From JAWLCQ01 sp041687095 (lineage in GTDB: Bacteria > Planctomycetota > Phycisphaerae > SM23-33): a stretch of 64,000 nt of DNA. The first letter of the stretch is position 1. Each line of letters begins with the position of its first letter. Below are positions 32,056 through 38,893 of this stretch, piece after piece. Position numbers and translations under genes: made by a program. The notes below the pieces were generated by a model. The model worked only from the letters and a program-made list of their open reading frames with translations, ran no database searches and was not told the origin of the DNA. The stretch is from contig JAWLCQ010000005.1 in NCBI GenBank assembly GCA_041687095.1, positions 1 through 64,000 on the forward strand, written 5' to 3'.

Positions 32056-32492
32056 CCGCCGCGGCCATCGAACTCGCCGACGCCCTCGTGGCGTACCTTG
32101 CGTCCCTGGGCCACAGCGCCGTGCGGGCCTACCGCCCCGCGTACGAGATGGAGGCACTCGCCATCGAGACCCGCGAGAAGCCCAAGGTGACGGTGATCCC
32201 CACCGCCCGCACGCTCCAGTTGGTCTCCCGCACGCGCGGAGCCAGCGACGAGCAGCAGACTGGCATCGTCGTCCAGCGGGTGTGCGAGGACGAAGCCCAG
32301 CGGGACGCCACCGTCGAGGCCGCCGACGGCATCGCCCTGGCCATCCTGGGCGCGAAGCTTCCGGGCTTCCCCGCCGCGCGGTGCACTCGCATCGACAACA
32401 GCCCGCTGTTCGACCCCGACGACCTCGACGACTTCCGGGTCCTCACCGTGCCCCTCGTGTGCACCTTCCACCTGGCCTTCGAGACCCCGTAG
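32052..32492 (+). CDS. Tail completion-like protein
   Basis: The 146-residue protein is coupled to the previous gene by ATGA. An alpha/beta composition with VTVIPTARTLQLVSRTRG and VQRVCEDEAQRDATVEA, and its position before the tail genes, fits tail-terminator/completion proteins that cap the tail tube. No family-defining motif is visible, so the call is by gene order. Confidence 0.55.
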   Translation: MTAAAIELADALVAYLASLGHSAVRAYRPAYEMEALAIETREKPKVTVIPTARTLQLVSRTRGASDEQQTGIVVQRVCEDEAQRDATVEAADGIALAILGAKLPGFPAARCTRIDNSPLFDPDDLDDFRVLTVPLVCTFHLAFETP

Positions 32493-32502
32493 GAGCATCC
32501 CC

Positions 32503-32706
32503 ATGGCCATCGGCGATACCTATAGAGAGAGCGGCCCCGACGGCCGGCAGCGCTGGCTGCGGCTCGCCGCCGCCTGGACTGCCCGCGGCAAGGCCATCCG
32601 CCGCTACCGCACCGACAGCGGCGGAGAGCTCACCGTCCAGGCGACGGACGACCGGCGGGCCCTGGCGGAGTTCCGGGCCATCCTCTTTCGGCGGGAGGAG
32701 GAGTAG
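32503..32706 (+). CDS. Small basic hypothetical phage protein
   Basis: A 67-residue Arg-rich protein (GRQRWLRLAAAWTARGKAIRR, ending in RREEE) in the tail-gene row. It is not recognised. Spacing of 3 bases to the next gene shows it belongs to the operon. Confidence 0.55.
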   Translation: MAIGDTYRESGPDGRQRWLRLAAAWTARGKAIRRYRTDSGGELTVQATDDRRALAEFRAILFRREEE

Positions 32707-32709
32707 CCC

Positions 32710-33390
32710 ATGCGCGTACTCGACATCCCCTTCGAGGACGACCTGGCGACCTACTTCGCCGTCCTCTACGCCCAGAGCGGCTCGTTCTACGCCACGTCCG
32801 TCGCGGCCAAGTCGGGGGCGCTGGGCGGGCGGTGCGTGCTGGTTCAGACCGAGGGCATCGCCTGGGGCCGCGCGGAGTGGTCCAACGACGGACTCGCGCC
32901 CGGCCAGGTGCGGGAGATCCGCTGCTGGTTCCGCCCCGTCACCTGGCCCGGGCAGGTCAAGTACGCCTTCCGCCACCAGACGCAGGAGAACCTCGACCTG
33001 TTCCGCCTCCAGTCGTCCTACAACGAGCCCCAGTGGTGGCTCCAGTCCTACGACGATTCCGGCGGGGCTGTGACGCAGTCGTTCAACCTCGCCACCAACG
33101 TCTGGCACGAACTGATTCTTCGCCAGAAGCGGGCCAGCGCCGCCGGGGTCGCCGATGGCGCCTACTCGCTCCACAGCGGGAGTACCAAGCTCGCCGAACG
33201 GATCAACGTCGCCAACTTCACCCGCGCCCGCGGGGATCAGACCCACCGGCTGACGCTGGGGATGATCACAACGGCCAACGTCGGGGCGTGCCTCGACTAC
33301 GACGACTTGCTCGTGACGGTCCCCGACCGTCAGGGGATCTGGTGTCCGGTGATCGGCTCTTCAGTCATCCGCGGAGGAAGGCATGTATAG
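32710..33390 (+). CDS. Jelly-roll lectin-like virion protein
   Basis: The 226-residue protein looks like a concanavalin-A/LamG-type beta sandwich: aromatic strands (GQVREIRCWFRPVTWPGQVKY, WWLQSYDDSGG, VWHELILRQKR) and the end CLDYDDLLVTVPD are typical of such virion domains. It could be a decoration or receptor-binding protein. It overlaps the next gene by 8 bases. Confidence 0.55.
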   Translation: MRVLDIPFEDDLATYFAVLYAQSGSFYATSVAAKSGALGGRCVLVQTEGIAWGRAEWSNDGLAPGQVREIRCWFRPVTWPGQVKYAFRHQTQENLDLFRLQSSYNEPQWWLQSYDDSGGAVTQSFNLATNVWHELILRQKRASAAGVADGAYSLHSGSTKLAERINVANFTRARGDQTHRLTLGMITTANVGACLDYDDLLVTVPDRQGIWCPVIGSSVIRGGRHV

Positions 33391-34996
33391 GATCGGCGAT
33401 ACCCTCTATGAGTGCTTCACCACCCACGCCGTCGGCGGCGCAGTCCAGGACGCCGACGCGGACCCCGCCCTCGCGGCAATCCTGCTGGTCAATGGATTCG
33501 TCGACCCGGAGGTCCCCTCCGTCAACAGCGTCGGCACCGGCGAGTACGTGGTCTCCGCGAGCCTGGCGGCGGTGCCCGCCGGTTCGGTGGTGCAGGTGGT
33601 GCTCTGGGCCTCCGTAGGCGGCGTCGCCGGCAAGCTGCCGGGGGGAGCGTACCGTGTGAGCGAGAAGGCGGTGGACGACCTGCACGACTTTAACCCCACG
33701 ACCGAGCCGGTGGATGTCGGCTCGGTGGGCGGCTCAATGGTCACCGGGCCCGGGGACCTGGGGCCCGACATCTCGGCACTCAGCACCTTTGACCCCAGCA
33801 GCCAGTCCGTGGATGTCGCCAGCATCAACTGGATGTCCGTCAGCGGGCCCGACGACCTCAAGGCGGATACCTCCGGCCTGAGCATCTTCGACGCGAACTC
33901 GCAGAGCGTGACGGTCTCGGGGAGCGTGGACGTAACGAGCATCAACGGCGCGTGGGTCAATGGCCCCGACGACCTGAAGGCCGATGTGTCGGGCTTGAGC
34001 ACCTTCGACGCTTCGATGCAGAGCGTGACGGTCTCGGGGGGCGTGGATGTAACGAGCATCAACGGCACGTGGGTCAACGGACCCGACGACTTCAAGGCGG
34101 ACGTGTCCCTGCTCAGCACCTTCGACGCCGCCTTCGACACCGTGAGCTTCTCGGGTGGCGTGGATGTCACGAGCGTCAACGGCACCCCCGTCTATGGGCC
34201 CGGGGACCTCCGCGCCGACGTGTCGGACCTCAGCACGTTCGACCCGGCATTTGACACGGTGAGCCTCGCTGGCGGCGTGGACATCGCGTCCGTGCGGGGA
34301 GTCGTCGTCTCGGGCGTGGCGGACTTCCGAGCGGACCTGTCGGCGTTGGCCCTGGAGACGACGGTGCAGACGGCCGCCGCGTCCGCGGCATCGGCCGATG
34401 GCAAGCTGCCCGCCGACACTGGCACCCGCCTGGGCTACCTCGACGGCAGCGTCATCGCCGCCGAGGGCGCCATCCGCGGCGGGACGCACACGCTCCAGTC
34501 CCTCGCGGCCGCCATCGATGGGATCACGCCCGGGGGCGACGCCCAGCAGGCGACGCTGCTGGCGGTCAAGACCCAGACGGACCGCATCGGGGCCCTCGCC
34601 ACGACGTACCACCCCGTGGGCACCACGGGCGGTTCCCACGTCCTGTACGCCGGGGCCGACTACCGCACCACCGACGGGCTCGCCATCGTGCGGCGGCTGG
34701 AGAACTACGCCGGCCCCGCCGTCGCGGGCAGCCCCGTCACCTTCCGCGTCCTCGACGCCGCCGCGTACCGCGAGACCTCCGCCACAAAGGCCACCGTCGA
34801 GACCGCGGCCGTCGCCACTCTGGACGGCACCACGCTGGTGCTCACCGCCGAACTCACCGGGGCCCAGAGCGGCCTGCTCTGCCCCTCGCCGCCGGCCAAC
34901 CAGCGCAACCACCACTACCAGTTCGAGGCCACGCTCGATGGGCGGATCGTCCCCCTCGACAGCGGCGCCCTCACCGTCCGCAAACGCCTCACCTAA
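33383..34996 (+). CDS. Repeat-containing fibre-like structural protein
   Basis: The 537-residue protein has a short N-terminal barrel, then six repeat units of 39 residues (first unit 33; residues 122-310 and a partial seventh) built on the pattern GPDDLKADVSGLSTFDAS-QSVTVSGGVDVTSING, and a C-terminal Ala/Thr-rich region with a domain ending in a tail such as LDSGALTVRKRLT. The repeats look like beta-solenoid or trimeric fibre units. It lies between head-completion and tail-tube genes, so a fibre or baseplate spike is plausible. Its length probably varies by repeat recombination. Confidence 0.65.
   Translation: MYRIGDTLYECFTTHAVGGAVQDADADPALAAILLVNGFVDPEVPSVNSVGTGEYVVSASLAAVPAGSVVQVVLWASVGGVAGKLPGGAYRVSEKAVDDLHDFNPTTEPVDVGSVGGSMVTGPGDLGPDISALSTFDPSSQSVDVASINWMSVSGPDDLKADTSGLSIFDANSQSVTVSGSVDVTSINGAWVNGPDDLKADVSGLSTFDASMQSVTVSGGVDVTSINGTWVNGPDDFKADVSLLSTFDAAFDTVSFSGGVDVTSVNGTPVYGPGDLRADVSDLSTFDPAFDTVSLAGGVDIASVRGVVVSGVADFRADLSALALETTVQTAAASAASADGKLPADTGTRLGYLDGSVIAAEGAIRGGTHTLQSLAAAIDGITPGGDAQQATLLAVKTQTDRIGALATTYHPVGTTGGSHVLYAGADYRTTDGLAIVRRLENYAGPAVAGSPVTFRVLDAAAYRETSATKATVETAAVATLDGTTLVLTAELTGAQSGLLCPSPPANQRNHHYQFEATLDGRIVPLDSGALTVRKRLT
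33746..34312 (+). repeat. Tandem coding repeats (99 then 117 bp each)
   Basis: One 99-bp and four 117-bp units in tandem encode 33- and 39-residue repeats starting GPGDL, GPDDL, GPDDL, GPDDF and GPGDL; a degenerate unit (GVADF) follows. Units 2 and 3 are the most alike. Confidence 0.85.
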
Positions 34997-35033
34997 CCCG
35001 CATACCGCGCGCGAAGCGCAAGGAGTTGTTCGT

Positions 35034-35468
35034 ATGCCCGACTACGTCCTCGGCATGGATGGCAAGCTGTACTACGGAGCGGACGGGGCGGCACTGGCCG
35101 TCTTGACCGAGATGACCAACGTCCGCGACCTCAACCTCTCGATGGAGGCCGGGGAGGCCGACGTCACCACCCGTGCGAATAACCGCTGGCGAGCGACCGC
35201 CACCACGCTCAAGGAGGCCACCGTCGAGTGGGAGATGCTGTGGAAGCCCTCCGATGCCGGATTTGAAGCGATTCGCGACGCGTACCTCAACGGGGTCCTC
35301 ATCGAACTGGCCGTCCTCGACGGCGACAAGGTGACCGCCGGAACCGAGGGCCCCCGCGGCTCCTGGGCCATCACCCGCTTCGGTCGCAACGAGCCCCTGG
35401 AGGAAGGGATGACCGTGCCCGTGACGGCGAAGCTCAACACGTTCCGCGAATGGGTCGAGGTGGGCTGA
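35034..35468 (+). CDS. Phage tail tube protein
   Basis: The 144-residue protein has the tail-tube pattern: VLGMDGKLYYG, EMTNVRDLNLSMEAGEADVTTRANNRWRA (the conserved SSN-like turn region), TVEWEMLWKPSDAGFEAIRDAYLNG and TVPVTAKLNTFREWVEVG. Such proteins stack as hexamer rings. AAGGAG stands eight bases before the ATG at 35034; the next gene starts within its stop codon. Confidence 0.75.
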   Translation: MPDYVLGMDGKLYYGADGAALAVLTEMTNVRDLNLSMEAGEADVTTRANNRWRATATTLKEATVEWEMLWKPSDAGFEAIRDAYLNGVLIELAVLDGDKVTAGTEGPRGSWAITRFGRNEPLEEGMTVPVTAKLNTFREWVEVG

Positions 35469-36076
35469 TGCACGGATTCCAGGATAGTGCGGGCCGCAAG
35501 TGGCGGCTGGAACTGACCATCGGCGCGGCCAAACGGGTGCGGGACCTCCTGGGCGAGAACCTCCTCGCCCCCGAGGGCGGCGAGGAACCCCTCCTCGCCC
35601 GCCTCGCCACCGACCCCTGGGTCCTGGCGGACGTGCTGTACGTCCTGCTCCTGCCCCAGGCGCAGGCGGCCGGCGTCAGCGACGAGGAGTTCGGGGCCTC
35701 GCTGGGCGCCGATGCCATCCTCGATGGGCAGACGGCGCTACTGGCGGAGATGGCGGATTTTTTCCACCGCCTGCACCGGACGGACCTCGCGACGGCCGTC
35801 GCCAGGCAGGCCCAGCTCGTGCAGGCGGCGGTGGAAGCGACGGCGGACCGGATCGAGCAAACGGCCGAGGCGGCACTGGCGGAGATCCGCTCGACCTCTG
35901 GCGGGCCGTCTACCGCCTCGCCGGGGTCGTCGGGATCGACCCCGCACCCCTCACGCTCCGCGAACTGCTCGACATGCACGACGGCAAGACCCGAAGTGCC
36001 TGGGACCACACCGCCGCGATTCTCGAACGGATCACCAACACCGGCTTCGCCCGGCCGCGAAGGCGAGCGAAGCTGA
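35468..36076 (+). CDS. Tail assembly chaperone, upstream (G-like) frame
   Basis: The 202-residue frame begins MHGFQDSAGRKWRLELTIGAAKRVRDLLGENLL and has a helical middle (about residues 90-140), with residues from about 145 onwards (STSGGPSTASPGSSG) looking like out-of-frame reading of the next coding segment. Gene order (after the tail tube, before the tape measure gene) is that of the G/GT chaperone pair. The usable part probably ends near base 35890, where the -1 frame becomes protein-like. Confidence 0.65.
   Translation: MHGFQDSAGRKWRLELTIGAAKRVRDLLGENLLAPEGGEEPLLARLATDPWVLADVLYVLLLPQAQAAGVSDEEFGASLGADAILDGQTALLAEMADFFHRLHRTDLATAVARQAQLVQAAVEATADRIEQTAEAALAEIRSTSGGPSTASPGSSGSTPHPSRSANCSTCTTARPEVPGTTPPRFSNGSPTPASPGREGERS
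35758..35764 (+). other. Candidate -1 slippery heptamer
   Basis: T TTT TTC is in the correct register of the chaperone frame (codons GAT TTT TTC) and would allow a -1 slip. It lies about 120 bases before the -1 frame looks authentic, so another slip site nearer to 35880 is possible. Confidence 0.4.
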
Positions 36077-36171
36077 CGGACTTCCACCCCTGCCCGCGCG
36101 AGCGCGCGGGCCAGAAAATCAAAAAGCTTGGACCCCTCAAAGCCGCCTTCACCGGCGGGAAAGGACCGTAA
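35881..36171 (+). CDS. Tail assembly chaperone, frameshift-extension (T-like) frame
   Basis: This segment is read one base back from the upstream chaperone frame and encodes LDLWRAVYRLAGVVGIDPAPLTLRELLDM, WDHTAAILERITNTGF and a basic end. The LWR...LRELL...WDHTA pattern is typical of phage tail-chaperone extensions, and there is no start with a ribosome site, so translation by -1 frameshifting from 35468 is inferred. The boundary at 35881 is approximate. Confidence 0.55.
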   Translation, partial: GDPLDLWRAVYRLAGVVGIDPAPLTLRELLDMHDGKTRSAWDHTAAILERITNTGFARPRRRAKLTDFHPCPRERAGQKIKKLGPLKAAFTGGKGP

Positions 36172-36174
36172 CGC

Positions 36175-36522
36175 ATGAACGCCATCTGGACAGGACTCTG
36201 GACCTTCGTCAATAGCCCCGCCGCCATCGCCGCCTTCGCCGCGGGACTCCTGTGGCTGCTCAATCGCCTGTACGCCGCCCGCCCCCTGTGGCAGCGGTAC
36301 GAAGGCACCGTCATCGCCGCCATCAAGGCCGCCGAGAAGGCCATCCCCGACGACGCCCCGAACACCGCCATCCAGCGCCTCGACTTCGCCCTGCGGTACG
36401 TGCTGGATGTGTACGAATCCGCCCGCAGCCGCCCCGCGACGGCGAAGGAGGCCGCCGAGTTCCGCGAGGGCATCCAGGTCGTCCACGCCGACATCGAGGC
36501 CGCCGGGACGCTCGCGAAGTAA
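36175..36522 (+). CDS. Holin-like membrane protein
   Basis: The 115-residue protein has a hydrophobic N-terminus (about residues 1-33, FVNSPAAIAAFAAGLLWLLNRLY) that spans the membrane once or as a hairpin, then a charged helical tail (YEGTVIAAIKAAEKAIP, LDVYESARSRPATAKEAAEF). This is the layout of LLH-type holins. The spanin-like gene two genes on supports a lysis role. An endolysin is not visible nearby. Confidence 0.5.
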   Translation: MNAIWTGLWTFVNSPAAIAAFAAGLLWLLNRLYAARPLWQRYEGTVIAAIKAAEKAIPDDAPNTAIQRLDFALRYVLDVYESARSRPATAKEAAEFREGIQVVHADIEAAGTLAK

Positions 36523-36547
36523 CCCCTGACCCCCGAGGAGAAGACCC

Positions 36548-36877
36548 ATGGCCACGCTGACCGCACAGTCCCCCGCCCGAACTGCCAACGCCCTGACCCT
36601 CGCCGCCGCGGCGGCAGGCGGGGACGACTTCGTGAATACCGGCAAGGAGACGCTGCTCGTCCGGTACGCCGGGGTGGGAACGCCCACGCTCACCCTCGCC
36701 ACCACGCTTCAGGTCGACGGTCTGGACCTGCCGAACCTGACGGTCGAGTTAGGCGCGGGCGAGACGCATCTGCTGGGGCCGTTCCCCAAGTCCGTCTACA
36801 ACAGCGCCCAGGGCACCGTCGCCCTGAGCTACTCCAGCGAGGCCGACATCACGCTGGCCGTCCTGGCGGGAAGCTGA
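36548..36877 (+). CDS. Small decoration-like protein
   Basis: The 109-residue protein is beta-rich (GGDDFVNTGKETLLVRYAGVG, TLATTLQVDGLDLPNLTVELG, LSYSSEADITLAVLAGS), like a small immunoglobulin- or jelly-roll-type virion domain. It is not firmly recognised. AGGAG precedes its ATG. Confidence 0.5.
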   Translation: MATLTAQSPARTANALTLAAAAAGGDDFVNTGKETLLVRYAGVGTPTLTLATTLQVDGLDLPNLTVELGAGETHLLGPFPKSVYNSAQGTVALSYSSEADITLAVLAGS

Positions 36878-36885
36878 GGCACGCC

Positions 36886-37272
36886 ATGGGCACCGTGTGG
36901 AACATTCTCATCGCCGTGATCCGCGTCCTGCTGCCCGTCCTGATCGACCGCCTGGAGCGCCCCCGGCTCCAGGCGGAGGACGGGCGGCGGGACGGGGAAC
37001 TGCGCTCGCGCTTGCAGGACCGCGTCCGGTCCACCTGGGGCAAGGCGGGGGCGATGCTCCTTCTCGTCGCCCTCGCCGCCCCGGGCTGCCTGCGGACGCG
37101 GACGCTCTACGTGCCCGACGGGGAGCCCGTCCGCCTGCGCGAGACCATCCCGGCCGCGAAGGTGTGGGTGCTCGACGCCGACGGCAAGCCCACCGCGGGC
37201 GAGATGGACCTGCCGGAGGGGTGGTATGTGCTTCCGTTGGGAATCCGCACAGATACTACTGACACTGAATAG
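36886..37272 (+). CDS. Spanin-like membrane/lipoprotein
   Basis: The 128-residue protein has an N-terminal hydrophobic helix (about residues 5-21), a charged helical section, then an internal lipoprotein-type signal LLLVALAAPGC (about residues 58-68) followed by a beta-rich domain (TLYVPDGEPVRLRE). A nested start at 37054 would yield a lipoprotein alone. Phage spanins bridge inner and outer membranes with such elements. Its end overlaps the HEPN-like gene tail to tail by 17 bases. The lysis role is inferred. Confidence 0.5.
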   Translation: MGTVWNILIAVIRVLLPVLIDRLERPRLQAEDGRRDGELRSRLQDRVRSTWGKAGAMLLLVALAAPGCLRTRTLYVPDGEPVRLRETIPAAKVWVLDADGKPTAGEMDLPEGWYVLPLGIRTDTTDTE

Positions 37273-38110
37273 AGATTGCCGAAAGCAACTCTCGGGCCTT
37301 CGGGTCCTTGGCGGAAGCCAAGGCATGCTTGTGGAACCTGTCAGCGATCTCCAGGAAAGACCGAGCCGGTGTGCGTTTCGATTTCAATGGCCCAACGAAG
37401 TCATCCACATCGACCTCGAAGACTTCTGTGTCCGGGCTAACGCCTTGAAGACTGTGCAGTGCCCAGAGATCAAGAAGGAACACGAGCCCGTCTGCGTACG
37501 ATAGTATCTCTTCTGCTAGAACGCGGTGTCGTCCTTTGCCAAATTGCTCAAGACCCGAAGGATCATCGACCTCGAGGAGAAACGCGCCTTCTTGCAGGGA
37601 AGGAAAGGGCGACGCGTAGTGCGTAAGCATCACTCGAAGGTCGTAGAACCGAGGCAGCCAAGGCCAATTGTCAAAGGCGAACAATGGATACTTGTTCTTC
37701 TTGGCCTGCGAGCGAAAGCCTTTGGGTAACCGGTGGTCCGCTCGTCTGTTTACCGAAGAGACTATCTCTAATGTCGAGTATATGCAGTTCAGGTACGATT
37801 CGAGGTCAAACATTGCCCGTTGCTCTCCATCGTAATCCTGAACATTGCAGTGAGAGTAACAGCGATCGGCTGCGTGGACGAGCGATTCCCGCAGTCGAGA
37901 TCGAGCCAACCTGACCCCATAGAGCTTGTTCTCAAGCGCCGTCAAGAGCGAGAAAACATCCTTGCCTTGATGCTGCATACTGTATCCACCCAGGAACGTC
38001 CATATATGGATTGGACGTACCTGATAGTGCCTTTCGGTGACAAGTCCAAGGCGATGCATGGCTATCCAAATGTTCCCGCCCTTGTCGAATGCTCCCAGGA
38101 TCTTCTTCAT
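37256..38110 (-). CDS. HEPN-like moron protein
   Basis: The 284-residue protein is read against the late genes and has a lower G+C content than its neighbours. R159-V-M-L-T-H164 in YDLRVMLTHYA fits the HEPN ribonuclease signature RX4-6H within an all-helical sequence, with ESYLNCIYSTLEIVSSV as a second helix of the type seen in the fold. HEPN proteins are common abortive-infection or toxin nucleases, so an anti-phage role for the lysogen is a reasonable guess. The ATG at 38110 has AGGAG and its own promoter-like pair (38168-38196). Recognition is by motif only. Confidence 0.58.
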   Translation of the reverse strand: MKKILGAFDKGGNIWIAMHRLGLVTERHYQVRPIHIWTFLGGYSMQHQGKDVFSLLTALENKLYGVRLARSRLRESLVHAADRCYSHCNVQDYDGEQRAMFDLESYLNCIYSTLEIVSSVNRRADHRLPKGFRSQAKKNKYPLFAFDNWPWLPRFYDLRVMLTHYASPFPSLQEGAFLLEVDDPSGLEQFGKGRHRVLAEEILSYADGLVFLLDLWALHSLQGVSPDTEVFEVDVDDFVGPLKSKRTPARSFLEIADRFHKHALASAKDPKARELLSAISIQCQ

Positions 38111-38167
38111 GAACAGTCTCCTCTTCTCGGGCAACAAGAAGAGAGCACAGCGGTATTGCAGTCAAGA

Positions 38168-38196
38168 GGAATAGCTGCCGTGTTTTGGTGCGTCAA
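38168..38196 (-). promoter_or_regulatory. Promoter-like sequence of the HEPN-like moron
   Basis: Read leftward: TTGACG, 17 bases, TATTCC, about 60 bases before the ATG at 38110. Confidence 0.5.
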
Positions 38197-38256
38197 GATC
38201 GCTTCGTCAGAACCTACCGGCCACTGCCCCGTGAACCATCCGCCAGAGAAAGCTCA

Positions 38257-38892
38257 ATGCTCTACCTCCACCCCGACATGAAGCGGTTCTTCCTCGACCG
38301 CCCCGCGGTGACGCGGGCGATGGACGCCGCCACGCACCAGGCGATGCGCAAGGCCCTGGGCACGATCCGCAAGACCGCCCAGCGCTCGATGCGATACACC
38401 ACGGAGAAGCCCGATGGCACGCACAAGGCGAGCGCCCCTGGCCAGCCCCCGCGGGCGGTCAAGCCCCACCCCTGGCTGCGGAAGAACCTGTGGTTCGCCT
38501 ACGACCCCCGCCGCCAGGAGGGCGTCGCGGGGCCCGTGGCCCTGGGGGCCGCGGCGACGGTGCCGCCGGTGCTGGAGTTCGGCGGGCGGGTGCGCCTTCG
38601 CAATCGACGCCGCCGCGTTCGCCGCGTGGGCGATTCCGGCGAGATCCGCCTGGGCGGCATGGGCCGCACGGCCAAGCTCGTGAAGGATTCCCGCGGCAAC
38701 ACCCGCGTCGTCACCTACGGGCGATTGCGCACGGCGGCCGGGGCCCACCGCGCCAACCGCATCAACCGCGAACTCTACGGACCCGCCAGCCGCACCGTCA
38801 CCATCCGGCCGAGGCCGTACATGGGGCCCACGCTGGAGTCCGTCGCGCCCACCATCCCCGCCCTGTGGCGCAACGCGCTGAGGAGAAGCTGA
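38257..38892 (+). CDS. Minor tail / virion morphogenesis protein
   Basis: The 211-residue Arg-rich protein begins MLYLHPDMKRFFLDRPAVTRAMDAATHQAMRKAL and contains KPHPWLRKNLWFAYD and RPRPYMGPTLESVAPTIPALWRNAL, the latter a typical ending of HK97 gp10/Mu gpG-like tail proteins. Its place before the tape measure gene supports a tail-joining role. The ribosome site is weak (AGAGAAAG). Confidence 0.6.
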   Translation: MLYLHPDMKRFFLDRPAVTRAMDAATHQAMRKALGTIRKTAQRSMRYTTEKPDGTHKASAPGQPPRAVKPHPWLRKNLWFAYDPRRQEGVAGPVALGAAATVPPVLEFGGRVRLRNRRRRVRRVGDSGEIRLGGMGRTAKLVKDSRGNTRVVTYGRLRTAAGAHRANRINRELYGPASRTVTIRPRPYMGPTLESVAPTIPALWRNALRRS

Positions 38893-38893
38893 C

